From Actinokineospora bangkokensis (GTDB lineage: Bacteria; Actinomycetota; Actinomycetes; Mycobacteriales; Pseudonocardiaceae), in assembly GCF_001940455.1 (NCBI RefSeq), contig NZ_MKQR01000013.1, forward strand, positions 124,001-188,000: DNA of 64,000 nucleotides, read 5' to 3'. The stretch's first letter is position 1. Each line of letters starts with the position of its first letter. The position numbers and the translations under genes were made by a program. This document shows positions 26,498-36,900 of the stretch, piece by piece. A model generated the notes under the pieces. The model made no database searches and was not told where the DNA came from. It saw nothing but the letters and a program-made list of their open reading frames with translations.

Positions 26498-27178
26498 CTA
26501 ACCAATCCAGTGGTACTGGCGCTCGGGCCTGCCCGCGCCGTAGCGGAGGCGGACCTCGGACTTGCCGATCTCGGCGAAGTGCTCCAGGTAGCGGCGCGCG
26601 CTCGGGCGGGACAGGTTGGTCGTCTGGGCGCACTCGGTCGCCGACAGGCCGTCGGGGTGGGCGCGCAGGGCCTGCTCCACCAGGTCCGCGGTCTGCTGGG
26701 ACAACCCCTTGGGCAGCACCACGGAACCGCGCGGGCGGGCGGCGAAGACCTCGTCCACGTCCTCCTGGTTGGACACCTCGCGGGCGGACAGGCGGGCGAG
26801 CTTGGCCTGGAGGGCGGCGAAGTGCAGGAGCTGGTCGCGCAGCGCCGCGGCGGAGAAGGGTTTGATGAGGTAGTGCAGGACGCCGCCGCGCATGGCGTTG
26901 CGGACGGTGTCGACGTCGCGGGCGGCGCTGATGACGATGACGTCGGTGTCCACCGTGGTCGGGTCGGCGCGCAGCGCGCGCAGCACGGTGATGCCGTCCG
27001 CGTCGGGCAGGTAGATGTCGAGCAGCACGAGGTCGGGGCGCAGGGTGCGCACGGCCGCCAGGGCGTCGGCACCGGTGTGGGCGACGCCGACGACCTCGAA
27101 GCCCTCGACGCGGGCGACGTAGCCGCTGTGGACCTTGGCGACCATGAAGTCGTCGTCGACCACCAGGACGCGGATCAC
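26498..27178 (-). CDS. Response regulator, CitB/DcuR type
   Basis: 226 residues: a receiver domain with Asp54 as phospho-acceptor (LVLLDIYLPDADG) and Lys106 (YLIKPF), then a C-terminal HTH (DGLSATECAQTTNLSRPSARRYLEH). This layout is typical of the CitB/DcuR/DpiA group that responds to di- and tricarboxylates. GTG 27178 overlaps the kinase stop (GTGA). With the divergent tctCBA genes, the likely output is induction of tricarboxylate uptake. Confidence 0.92.
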   Translation of the reverse strand: MIRVLVVDDDFMVAKVHSGYVARVEGFEVVGVAHTGADALAAVRTLRPDLVLLDIYLPDADGITVLRALRADPTTVDTDVIVISAARDVDTVRNAMRGGVLHYLIKPFSAAALRDQLLHFAALQAKLARLSAREVSNQEDVDEVFAARPRGSVVLPKGLSQQTADLVEQALRAHPDGLSATECAQTTNLSRPSARRYLEHFAEIGKSEVRLRYGAGRPERQYHWIG

Positions 27179-28794
27179 CGGGCCACCTCCGCGGCGAAGG
27201 GCAGCACGGCGGTGAACACCGCGCCACCGGCGTTGTGCACGTCCACCGACCCGCCCCGGCGCACGCAGGTCTGGCGGGTCAGGGCCAGGCCCAGGCCGCG
27301 GTTGCCGTGCTCGGCGGCCTTGGTGGTGAAGCCGTGGGTGAAGACCTCGGTGGCGATCGCCGGGGCCACCCCGGGGCCGGAGTCGCGCACGACGACCTCG
27401 ACGCGGGTGTCGTCCTGGCGCAGGGCGATCTCCACCCAGTCGCCCGGGGTGGGGCCCGCGGCGCGCAGCGCGTCGAGCGCGTTGTCGACCAGGTTGCCCA
27501 CGACCGTCACCAGGTCGCCGGTCAGGCGCTCGTCGACCGGGCGCAACCCGCTGTCGTCGGTGAGGCGCAGGCCCGCGCCTTGCTCGGCGGCGAGGCTGGC
27601 CTTGGCGATGAGCAGCGCCGAGACCGCGATGTCCGACACCCGGCTGGTCACCTGCTCCTGCCACTCGCCCTGTTCGCGGGCCACCAGGTCGACGTAGTCG
27701 CGCACCTCGTCGTACTCGCCCAGCTCGATCAGGCCCGCGATGGTGTGCAGGCGGTTGCTGAACTCGTGCGCCTGCGCCCGCAGGGTGTCGGTGGCGCGCG
27801 AGCTGGCGGCCAGCTCCTCGCGCAGCTCCACCAGCTCGGTGCGGTCGCGCAGGGTCGCCACCGCGCCGAGCCCGGCGATGGGCAGCCGGTTGATCACCAG
27901 CACCCGGCCCGCGCGCAGCACGATCTGGTCCTGCCCCGGCGCGCGGCCGGTGAGCACGTCGATGATGCGCTCGTTGAGCCCGAAGGCGCCCACGTCCGCG
28001 CCCACGCACTCCCCCGGCAGCGCCAGCAGGTCGCGGGCGCGGGCGTTGACCAGGGTGATCCGGTGCTGCTGGTCCAGGCCCAGCACACCCTCGCGGATGC
28101 CGTGCAGCAGCGCCTCGCGGTGCTCGGCCAGGCCCGCGATCTCCCACGGCTCCAGGCCCAGGGTCTGCCGCTTGACCCGCCAGGCCAGCAGCACCGACCC
28201 GGCGATGCCCAGGGCCGTCGCGATGCCCAGCAGCGCCAGGGCGTCCTGGGCGGAGTCCCCGATGCCCGCGAAGAAGCCCGGGGTCGCCTTGCCCGCGGCC
28301 ACCAGGCCCACGACCGCGCCGTCGTCGGCGATCACGGGGACGTGCGCCACCAGCGACCCGCCCACCTCGCCCACCCAGGAGCGGCCCGCGCCGATGGTGC
28401 TGGCGCCCACGTCCAGGGTCGTGCCGACCTGCCCCGGGTCGGGCGAGGTGAGCACCCGGCGCGCGCTGTCGGTGATGAGGACGAAATCGGCGCCGGACAG
28501 GCTGCGGGCGCCCTCGGCGAACACCGGCAGCGGGTCGCGGCGCAGCGGGTCCGCGACGTTCTCCCGCACCCCCGGGGTCGCGGCCACGTTCTCCGCCACC
28601 GACAGCAGCCTGCGCCCCTCGACGTCGGCGAACGACTTGCGGGACTGGACCACCGAGAACAGCGCCACGCAGGCCAGCAGGGCGAACACCACCACCAACT
28701 GCCAGCCGAGCAGGCCGCGCGCGAGCGACCCCCGCCACCCCGCGCGCCCACCGGTGCCACCGCCGGTGGTGGCCCCGCGCCTGTGCCCGACCAT
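27175..28794 (-). CDS. Sensor histidine kinase, CitA/DcuS type
   Basis: 539 residues. Membrane helices at about 29-48 and 185-206 flank an extracytoplasmic PASC-like sensor domain. A cytoplasmic PAS (about 225-320) follows, then the DcuS-type H-box QAHEFSNRLHTIAGLI with His343, and an HATPase domain with NLVDNALDA, DSGPGV and GLGLAL. It is the partner of the overlapping CitB-like regulator. Ligand by context: citrate-like acids. ATG 28794 was chosen over the in-frame start at 28890 because the membrane-anchor region follows directly. Confidence 0.92.
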   Translation of the reverse strand: MVGHRRGATTGGGTGGRAGWRGSLARGLLGWQLVVVFALLACVALFSVVQSRKSFADVEGRRLLSVAENVAATPGVRENVADPLRRDPLPVFAEGARSLSGADFVLITDSARRVLTSPDPGQVGTTLDVGASTIGAGRSWVGEVGGSLVAHVPVIADDGAVVGLVAAGKATPGFFAGIGDSAQDALALLGIATALGIAGSVLLAWRVKRQTLGLEPWEIAGLAEHREALLHGIREGVLGLDQQHRITLVNARARDLLALPGECVGADVGAFGLNERIIDVLTGRAPGQDQIVLRAGRVLVINRLPIAGLGAVATLRDRTELVELREELAASSRATDTLRAQAHEFSNRLHTIAGLIELGEYDEVRDYVDLVAREQGEWQEQVTSRVSDIAVSALLIAKASLAAEQGAGLRLTDDSGLRPVDERLTGDLVTVVGNLVDNALDALRAAGPTPGDWVEIALRQDDTRVEVVVRDSGPGVAPAIATEVFTHGFTTKAAEHGNRGLGLALTRQTCVRRGGSVDVHNAGGAVFTAVLPFAAEVAR

Positions 28795-28968
28795 GCGCCC
28801 ACTATCGCACCCGCGGGGCCCGGACCGGCCGTGAGCACAACGAACACAAGTACCGATAGGTCCGCAGGCGAGACAGCGCCCGACCGCCACGGCACCATGA
28901 CCTGCGGGACGGCCCCGTGACCGGGGTCACCCCCGCCCCACCCGCCGTCCGGCCCGATGGAGTGCCCG

Positions 28969-29955
28969 ATGAAGAACCCGAAGACCTGGCTGTCGGTGCT
29001 CCTGGCCGCCGCCCTGGTCCTGCTGATACCCCCGCTGGTGTCCTCCGGCGAGGACGACACCGGCGACCGCATCCGCAACTTCCGGCTGATGGTGCCCAAC
29101 TCGCCCGGCGGCGGCTACGACATCACCGCGCGCACGGCGGTCAAGGCGATCGAGGACGCCGACCTCAACGGCGCCACCGAGGTGTTCAACCTCCCCGGCG
29201 CCGGGGGCACGGTGGGCCTGGGCAGGCTGGTCAGCGAGCGCGGCAACGGCAGGCTGGCGATGTCGATGGGCCTGGGCGTGGTCGGCGCGGTCTACACCAA
29301 CAAGTCGCCGTCCTCGCTCACCGACACCACCCCGATCGCCAAGCTCACCGAGGAGTCCGACGTGGTGGTCGTCGGCAAGGACTCCCCCTACCGCACCGTC
29401 GGCGAGCTGATCGCCGCGTGGCGGGCCGACCCCGGCGGGGTGCCGGTCGGCGGCGGGTCCGCCCCGGGCGGCCCGGACCACCTGGCGCCGATGCTCATGG
29501 CCAAGGCGGCGGGCATCGCGCCGCGGACGGTGAACTACGTGCCGTTCGACGGCGGCGGCGAGCTGATGGCGTCGGTGCTCGGCGGCAAGGTCGGCTTCGG
29601 CGTGTCGGGCATCGGGGAGACCCGCGACCAGATCGAGGCGGGCGAGCTGCGGGCGCTGGCGGTCACCGCCCCGGAGCGGGTCCCCGGCATCGACGCCCCC
29701 ACGCTGCGCGAGTCCGGGGTGGACGTCAGCTTCACCAACTGGCGGGGGATCGTCGCCCCGCCGGGGATCTCGGAGACCGACGAGCGCAAGCTCGTCGACC
29801 TGTTCACCCGGTTGCAGGACACCCGGCAGTGGCAGGAGGCGTTGCGGCTCAACGGCTGGACGAACGCGTTCAGCTCGGGCGCGGAGTTCGGCGCGTTCCT
29901 CCGGGCGGAGAGCGAGCGGGTGGCCTCGGTGCTGGGGGAGTTGGGGCTGGCATGA
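28969..29955 (+). CDS. tctC: Tripartite tricarboxylate transporter substrate-binding protein TctC
   Basis: A 328-residue TctC/Bug-family extracytoplasmic binding protein. An uncleaved or secreted N-terminal hydrophobic segment (about 6-25) is followed by [19 protein letters not shown], the ligand-loop signature, and [13 protein letters not shown]. It captures citrate or a related acid for TctAB. ATG 28969 follows GGAG. The gene is divergent from the two-component system across 174 bp, where the promoters must lie. Confidence 0.93.
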   Translation: MKNPKTWLSVLLAAALVLLIPPLVSSGEDDTGDRIRNFRLMVPNSPGGGYDITARTAVKAIEDADLNGATEVFNLPGAGGTVGLGRLVSERGNGRLAMSMGLGVVGAVYTNKSPSSLTDTTPIAKLTEESDVVVVGKDSPYRTVGELIAAWRADPGGVPVGGGSAPGGPDHLAPMLMAKAAGIAPRTVNYVPFDGGGELMASVLGGKVGFGVSGIGETRDQIEAGELRALAVTAPERVPGIDAPTLRESGVDVSFTNWRGIVAPPGISETDERKLVDLFTRLQDTRQWQEALRLNGWTNAFSSGAEFGAFLRAESERVASVLGELGLA

Positions 29956-30488
29956 GCGCGCGGACCGAGACGGCGATCGACCAGCCGCAGCAGCGGCGGA
30001 GCTGGTGGCGGCAGCACTCCGAGCTGGGCGTGTGCGTCCTGCTGCTGGCCACCGGGGTCCTGGTGCTCGTCGACGCGCTGGGCATCCCCACCGACTTCAC
30101 CCAGCGCGGCCCGGTCGGGCCCAAGGCCGTCCCCGTGCTGGTGGGCGGCGCGCTGGTGCTGGTGGCGGGGCTGCTGGCGCTGGACGTGCTGCGCGGCGGC
30201 CGGGGCGAGGCCGAGGCGGGCGAGGACGTCGACCTCGACGCCCCGACCGACTGGCGCACCGTGCTCCTGCTCGCGGGCGCCTTCCTGCTCAACGCGGCGC
30301 TGATCGACACCGTCGGCTTCCCGCTCTCCTCGGCGCTGATGTTCTGGGGCGCGGCCTACGCGCTGGGCAGCCGCAACCCGGTGCGCGACCCGCTCATCGC
30401 CGCGGGGGTGTCGGTGCTGACGTGGGTGGCGTTCAACGAACTGCTCGGGGTCCCGCTGCCCGGCGGCCCGCTGATGGGGGTGCTGTGA
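29952..30488 (+). CDS. tctB: Tripartite tricarboxylate transporter small membrane subunit TctB
   Basis: 178 residues with four predicted helices (about 27-47, 62-80, 105-140 and 150-170), as usual for TctB. ATGA overlaps the tctC stop, and its TGATG junction overlaps the tctA start by one base. Confidence 0.9.
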   Translation: MSARTETAIDQPQQRRSWWRQHSELGVCVLLLATGVLVLVDALGIPTDFTQRGPVGPKAVPVLVGGALVLVAGLLALDVLRGGRGEAEAGEDVDLDAPTDWRTVLLLAGAFLLNAALIDTVGFPLSSALMFWGAAYALGSRNPVRDPLIAAGVSVLTWVAFNELLGVPLPGGPLMGVL

Positions 30489-32002
30489 TGGACGCGCTGA
30501 ACAACCTGGTGGCGGGCTTCGGCACCGCGCTGACCCCCGAGCACCTGCTCTTCGCCGCGATCGGCGTCCTGCTCGGCACCGCCATCGGCGTGCTGCCCGG
30601 CATCGGCCCGGCGATGGCGGTGGCGCTGCTGCTGCCGGTGACCTACGGGCTGGAGCCCACCGCCGCGTTCATCATGTTCGCGGGCATCTACTACGGCGGC
30701 ATGTTCGGCGGCTCGACCACCTCCATCCTGCTCAACACCCCCGGCGAGAGCGCGGCGGTGGTGGCGGCCATCGAGGGCAACCCGATGGCCCGGCGCGGCC
30801 GGGGCTCGCAGGCGCTGGCCGCGGCGGCCATCGGGCACTTCGTCGGCGGCATCATCGGCACCTCGCTGCTGGTGCTGCTGGCCCCGGTGGTGGCGTCGCT
30901 GGCGGTCGACATCGGCGCCCCGGACTACTTCGCCATCATGGTGCTGGCCTTCGTCGCGGTGACCTCGGTGCTCGGCTCCTCCCGCGTGCGCGGCTTCGCC
31001 TCGCTGCTCATCGGCCTGACCATCGGCCTGGTGGGCCTCGACGAGATGACCGGGCAGCAGCGGCTCACCTTCGGCTCGCTGCACCTGTCCGACGGCATCG
31101 ACGTGGTGGTCGTGGCGGTGGGCCTGTTCGCCGTCGGCGAGTCGCTGTGGGTGGCCGCGCACCTGCGCCAGAAGCAGTCCACCCCGATCCCGGTCGGGCG
31201 GCCGTGGCTGTCCCGCGAGGACCTGCGCCGCACCTGGAAGCCGTGGCTGCGCGGCCCGCTGATCGGGTTCCCGTTCGGCGCGATCCCCGCCGGTGGCGCG
31301 GAGATCCCGACCTTCCTGTCCTACGCCACCGAGCGACGGCTGTCCCGGCACAAGGACGAGTTCGGCAAGGGCGCCATCGAGGGCGTGGCGGGGCCGGAGG
31401 CGACCGCGAGCGCGTCGGCGGCGGGCACCCTGGTGTCGATGCTGACCCTGGGCCTGCCCACCACGGCGGTCGCGGCGGTGATGCTCGCGGCGTTCCAGCA
31501 GTACGGCATCCAGCCCGGCCCGCTGCTGTTCGAGCGCGAGTCGGCGCTGGTGTGGGGGCTGATCGCGTCGCTGTTCGTCGGCACCGTGCTGCTGCTGGTG
31601 ATCAACCTGCCGATGGCGCCGGTCTGGGCGAAGCTGCTGCGCATCCCCCGCCCCTACCTGTACGCGGGCATCCTGTTCTTCGCCAGCGTCGGCGCCTACG
31701 CGGTGGGCGGCGAGGTCGTGGACCTGGTCCTGCTGTTCATCATCGGGCTGATCGGGTTCGCCATGCGCCGCTACGGGCTGCCAGTGCTGCCCGCGGTGCT
31801 GGGCGTCATCCTCGGGCCGAGCGCCGAGCAGCAGATGCGCCGGGCGTTGCAGCTGTCCGACGGTTCGCTCACCGGGCTGGTGAACTCCCCGATGGCGGTG
31901 GTGGTGTACCTGGTCATCGCCGCTCTGCTCGCGTGGCCGCTGCTGCGCAAGCTGCGTTCGCCGCGGCAGGAGGCGCCGGAGCAGGAGCGCATCGACGCCT
32001 GA
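30488..32002 (+). CDS. tctA: Tripartite tricarboxylate transporter large membrane subunit TctA
   Basis: A 504-residue membrane protein with about 11-12 helices. The family signatures [20 protein letters not shown] and [20 protein letters not shown], plus a second [28 protein letters not shown] loop, are all present. It is the ion-coupled channel of the TctABC uptake system. It ends the operon at the hairpin at 32077. Confidence 0.94.
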   Translation: MDALNNLVAGFGTALTPEHLLFAAIGVLLGTAIGVLPGIGPAMAVALLLPVTYGLEPTAAFIMFAGIYYGGMFGGSTTSILLNTPGESAAVVAAIEGNPMARRGRGSQALAAAAIGHFVGGIIGTSLLVLLAPVVASLAVDIGAPDYFAIMVLAFVAVTSVLGSSRVRGFASLLIGLTIGLVGLDEMTGQQRLTFGSLHLSDGIDVVVVAVGLFAVGESLWVAAHLRQKQSTPIPVGRPWLSREDLRRTWKPWLRGPLIGFPFGAIPAGGAEIPTFLSYATERRLSRHKDEFGKGAIEGVAGPEATASASAAGTLVSMLTLGLPTTAVAAVMLAAFQQYGIQPGPLLFERESALVWGLIASLFVGTVLLLVINLPMAPVWAKLLRIPRPYLYAGILFFASVGAYAVGGEVVDLVLLFIIGLIGFAMRRYGLPVLPAVLGVILGPSAEQQMRRALQLSDGSLTGLVNSPMAVVVYLVIAALLAWPLLRKLRSPRQEAPEQERIDA

Positions 32003-32076
32003 CTGGCAATTGTCAGCCCGGTGAACGCCCTGACGCGCTGCGCACGAGTGGATACGCTGACGGGGAAGGCGGAATC

Positions 32077-32119
32077 GAGGGGTGTGGGCGGACGTTCGTG
32101 GCCGCCCACACCCCTCTTT
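32077..32119. terminator. 15-bp hairpin with TTT after tctCBA
   Basis: GAGGGGTGTGGGCGG (32077-32091) pairs perfectly with CCGCCCACACCCCTC (32102-32116), followed by TTTC. It is the only hairpin in the window with a short T-tract, and it also faces the converging SWIM operon. Confidence 0.8.
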
Positions 32120-32144
32120 CGTCCCAGCGCGCGGCGCGTCGTCC

Positions 32145-33944
32145 CTAGAGCACGCCGGTGGGCACCTCCTGGGGTTGGGCGGCGGCGACCCACTCCCGCC
32201 GGGTGACCGCCCGGGTCATCTCCCGGACGTGCAGCGCGGCCCGCAGCCACGCCAGCGGGAACGCGTCGGTGGTGTCCTCGCGGACCCGGCCGAAGGCGTC
32301 GCGCTCCCGGTCGCGCGCGGTCGCGGCGAGGTCCGCGAGGACCGCCGCCGTGGCCGACATCCCGAGGGCGTCGAGCCGTGCGGTGTCGCGGGCCGAGCCG
32401 GTGATCGCCGCGACGGAGCGCCCGCCGAAGGCCACCCGGTGCACGGCGTTGGCCACCGGGCGCAGCGGCGCGGGCACCCGGTCGCGCTCTCCCGCCTGCC
32501 GCGGTGCCGACACCTCCTGCCGCGCGTCCTCGGTGCCCAGGTGACCGCGCTGCACCTGGTCCAGGCCGAGGTCGACGCGCCCGGCCAGCGCCGCGGGGAG
32601 GGCCAGCCCACCGGACGCGGCGATCGCGACAGCGGTGCCGGGCTGGTCGGGGCGCAGCCGGGCGATGAACCGGGTGCGCAGCCCGGGGGCACCGGCCAGC
32701 ACGCGCAGGTTGGCGCGGGCGCGCTCACCGAAGGCGATCAGGTCCACGTCGGCACCGTCGACGGTCACGCGCAGGGCGGGACCCGCGGGGCCGACGACCA
32801 CCGCGTCGAGGAACAGCAGGTCGTCGCCGCTCGGGCGCAGCCCGTCCGGCAGTTCGGCGTTGCGCGCCGCGCGCTCCACCTGCTCCGGCAGCGGCCGCTC
32901 CCACAGCGCGGTCAGGGGCGGCGCCGTCCAGTCCACCCCGCTCGCCGCGACCGCCCGCACCGACTTCCCCGCCCCCAGCCTGCGGTCCGGGGACGCGGTG
33001 CCACCGGAGAGCAGCAGCCCACCGCGGCCCAGTTCCCGCTGGCTCAACCCCGACTCGCCCAAGGCGACCGCGCCGTCCGCGGCAGCCGCGACGCGGGCCG
33101 GACCTCCGGGCACCACGGCCTGCACCGTCCACAGGACACCGTCCTCAGTGACCACGTGCGTGACGACGCCCGCGTACCCGGAGGACGCCACCACCGCCTC
33201 CGTGCACAGGCCGTAGAGGCGCAGCGAGCCGATGGGCAGGTACTCCCTGCGGGCCGTGCCGCGCAGCAGCGCCGGGTCGCCGGTGCCGGTGCGCAGGTCG
33301 TGGCAGAGCAGCATCAGCTCCAGCAGGTCGGCGGCCAGGACCTCGCGGTCGAACGTCGCCGCGCCCGCGCGGGCGTCGGCCAGCGCGGACGCCACCCGCA
33401 GCCCGCCCGCCGACGCGCGGTGCAGCCCGGCCACGCGGGCCGTGTGCACCGCGCGCAGCAGCTCGGCCCGCACCACGGCACCGCTGCCCGCGGCGCCCGC
33501 GCGCAGCACGGTCGCGCAGGCGGCCCACAGCCCCGCCGCGGCGGCCCGTTCGTCGGCGCGCACCTCGACGACCGGCGCCTCGGGCGGTGTCTCGGCCGGG
33601 GCCGTGTCCGCCACCCCGTCCGCGGGCTCCCCGGCCTCGGGTGCCTGCCCTGCCTCGGGTGGCTGCCCGATCTCGGCCGCGGCGACGGCGATGCCGCGGT
33701 GCAGGCACTTCGGCGCGAGCAGGCACCCGCACTCCAGGTCGTCGGCCGAGGTCAGCACGCCGTCGTGCAACACCCAGCGCAGGGTGGTGTCCTCGTCGAG
33801 GGTCGCGGTCGCCGCCTCGCCGTCGACCCGCACCGCCCAGGTCGCCGCGCGGTCGACCGCGGAGTCGACCCGCTTGCGCAACCGGGGCGGCAGGGCGTCC
33901 AGCACGTCCGCGACCACCGCGGGTGCCACCGGGGGCACGGTCAC
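32145..33944 (-). CDS. SWIM zinc-finger protein (YehQ-like)
   Basis: 599 residues. A SWIM motif CGCLLAPKCLH (CxC-x5-CxH) sits near residues 60-75 after an N-terminal helical region; the remainder is a long alpha/beta domain without a recognised enzyme motif. SWIM fingers bind DNA or protein. The GTG start has GGGAGGT seven bases ahead; it lies 46 bp after the VWA gene, as the last cistron of the five-gene operon. E. coli YehQ, in a MoxR/VWA neighbourhood, also has a SWIM finger. Confidence 0.82.
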   Translation of the reverse strand: MTVPPVAPAVVADVLDALPPRLRKRVDSAVDRAATWAVRVDGEAATATLDEDTTLRWVLHDGVLTSADDLECGCLLAPKCLHRGIAVAAAEIGQPPEAGQAPEAGEPADGVADTAPAETPPEAPVVEVRADERAAAAGLWAACATVLRAGAAGSGAVVRAELLRAVHTARVAGLHRASAGGLRVASALADARAGAATFDREVLAADLLELMLLCHDLRTGTGDPALLRGTARREYLPIGSLRLYGLCTEAVVASSGYAGVVTHVVTEDGVLWTVQAVVPGGPARVAAAADGAVALGESGLSQRELGRGGLLLSGGTASPDRRLGAGKSVRAVAASGVDWTAPPLTALWERPLPEQVERAARNAELPDGLRPSGDDLLFLDAVVVGPAGPALRVTVDGADVDLIAFGERARANLRVLAGAPGLRTRFIARLRPDQPGTAVAIAASGGLALPAALAGRVDLGLDQVQRGHLGTEDARQEVSAPRQAGERDRVPAPLRPVANAVHRVAFGGRSVAAITGSARDTARLDALGMSATAAVLADLAATARDRERDAFGRVREDTTDAFPLAWLRAALHVREMTRAVTRREWVAAAQPQEVPTGVL

Positions 33945-33990
33945 TGCGCCACCTCCCATCCCACCAGCACGAGCCCTGTCGCCACACCGG

Positions 33991-36900
33991 TCACCCGCGC
34001 ACCTTCTCCCCCACCCACCGGGCGAGCTCGGTCGGGCTGAGCGCCGCGACCGGCATCCCCGCCGCGACCAGCGCGCCCGCCACCGCCGCGGAGTACCGGG
34101 CGGCACCGGTGTCGTCGAGGCTCGCGCACCCGAGCACCGTCACCCCGGCGGTGACCAGCTCGCGGACCTGCGCGGTGAGCGCGGCGACCGGGCCGCCCTC
34201 CTCGAAGTCGCTGACCAGCACGACCATCGTCCGCTCGGGCACGGTGACCAGCGAGCGGGCGTGCCGCAGCGCGCCCGCGATGTGCGTGCCGCCGCCCACG
34301 CGCACCTCCAGCAGCAGCGACAGCGGGTCCCCGACGTGGTCGGACAGGTCGACGACCTCGGTGGAGAAGGCCAGGAAGTGCGTCGAGAGCGACGGCACCG
34401 CGGCGAAGACCGCCGCGGTGAGCGCCGACCACACCGTCGAGGCCTCCATCGACCCGGACACGTCGACCACCAGCACCAGCCGCCAGTCGCTCGCCGCGCG
34501 CCCGCGGGTCCGGAACACCGGGCGCTCCGGGACGACGACCACCCGGCCGTCCGCGCCGCGGCGGGCGGTGGCCAGGTTGGCGCGCAGGGTCCTGGGCAGG
34601 TCGAGCCGCCCGCCCGGACGCCGCGTGGGCGTGGGCAGCAGCAGCCCGGACAGCGCGGGGCGCACCCGGGTGGCCAACTGCGCGGTCAGCTCCCGCACCA
34701 GGCGCGCCACCAGCGGCCGCAGCCGGGCCAGCGCGGTCTCGGAGAGCCCACCGGCCAACGACAGCACCGTCCGCAGCAGCTCCACCGACGGGCGGACGCT
34801 GTCCGGGTCGATCTCCAGCGCCGCCTCGACCCGCCCGCCCTCGACCGCGGCGGCGAGGACTTCCTCGCGGACCCCGTCGCCGAACAGCTCGCGCAGCTCG
34901 TCGGACCACTCGCGCACGTCCGGGAACGGGCTCGACCGGTCGGCGCCGAGGTCGCCGCGCGCGGCGCCTTCCCCGCGCTCGCGGCCGTAGAGCTCGTCCA
35001 GCGCGGCCGCGTACCGGGCGCCGCCGGACGGGCGGTCGCCCCGGGTGCCGAGCACCAGCCGCCACCGGACCCCCGCAGGCAACCCGCCCGGGTTCCCCGC
35101 CGCAGCGGGCAGGGCCGCGGCACCGCCACCGCCCGCCGTCCACGCGCGGGGCGCGCCGAGTCCGTGCTCGGCGGCGACGGCGAGCGCGTCCTGCTCGGCG
35201 GCCAGCCACCCCGCCAGGTCGACGGGATCGGGCGCGCCCGCCACGTCGACCTTGCCGCCGGTGCGCTGCTCGACCACGTCGAGCACGCGGGCGCGCGCCG
35301 CCGGGCCGATGGTGGTGAACGCGCCGCGCAGGGCGGGCAGCCGTTCCAGGAAGTCCCCGTCCGGCAGCGCTTCCACGCGTTCGAGCAGCGGGCCGAGCGC
35401 GTCCGGGGCCTCCAGCAGCGACGACGCCGCGGCCAGCACGCCGGTGAGGCCGAGCCGGAGGGCGTCGCGGCGCTCGGGCGTGCTCGCGGAGTCCACCCAG
35501 GACGCCACCCGCCCACCCAGCTCGGCGGGCGGGGTGAGGCCGAGCAGCACCCTGGCCGCGCCCGCGGCACCGGCGACCAGCGGGCCGCCGCCCTCGACCA
35601 GCGCCCGCAGGGCGGCGGCGAGCCGGACGCCGGTGCCGCGGCTGTCGTGGCGCAGGCCCAGTTCGACGATCGCGCGGGCGTCGGCCGGGTCGGTCGAGCC
35701 CGCGAGCCCGTCGACCTGCGCGACCGCGGCGGCCTCCAGCTCCTCGACCAGCACGGGGTGCGCCGCCAGCACGTCCGCGCCCGTGCCGGGCAGGTGCCCG
35801 GCACGCAGCCGGTCGAGCAGGTCGAGCCCGGTGAGCAGCTGCGGCAGGGTGGCGGCCGACGGCAGCACGACCGCCGCGTCGTCGAGCAGGTGCCCCACCA
35901 CGTCGGGCAGCGCGCACGCCGCGGCGACGTGCAGGTCGGCCAGCACGTCGGCGGGGGTGTGCCCGGCGCCGGTGGCGCGCTCGGAGCGGCGGGAGAGCAA
36001 CCGCCCGCGCGCGGCCGCCTCCAGCGTCGTGCCCCACATCCCGGCCACCGGCAGGGTGGCGGCGGTGGCCGGTGTCCACCCCACCGTCCACCGGGTGCTG
36101 AGGGTGTCGCCGCCGCCGATGCCGGTGGTGCCGGTGTCCTCGCCGTAGGGGACGCCGAGGGCGTCCAGCCTGCGCAGCGCGACCTCCCGCCGCTGGTCGA
36201 GCGGCGAGCGCAGCGGGTCCAACCGCAGCTGCGCCCTCTCCCGCGAGGTCGGGCCCGGCAGGCGCAGGTCGTCGAGCAGGTCCTCCACCGCGGGGGCGAG
36301 CCCGGAGCGCGGGGTGCCCGGGGCGAGCACGCCCGTGCGGTGGCCCACCAGCACCTCCTGCGCCGCCCGCGCCACGACCCGGCCGCGGCCCAGCGGCTCA
36401 GCGTGGGTGAGCACGGTCTGCACCGCCTCGACGACCTCGCTGCGCCCCGGGGCGGGGATGCCGCGCAACCGGGCCAGGTCCACCGCCAGCCGCAGCGCTT
36501 CGAGCGCCTCGGCGGGCCCGGCCGGGTGGCCGAGGGCGCGCAACCGGGCGGACAGGGCGACGATGACCCGAGCGGCGGCGGCCTCCACCGCCGCCGGGTC
36601 CCCGCCGGCACCGAGCACCGCCTGCTGCCACTCGGGGTCGCGGATGCCCGCCGGGTACCCGGACCGCTCGTCGAGCAGCGCGAACCCGTAGGGCACCAAC
36701 GACGTCACCACCTGCGCGGCGGGCACCTGCTCGCGCGGCGCGTCCGGTCCGCGCAGCAGCGCCGCGGCGTGGAACGCGCCGACGACCGCGGCGCACCGGC
36801 GGCCGCCGACCGCGGCCACGGCGTGCCGCATCCACTCCTCGCGCCGCAGGTCGTGCGCGTCGACCCCGGCGCCGTCCGGGCCCGCCGCGTCGGTCCGCAG

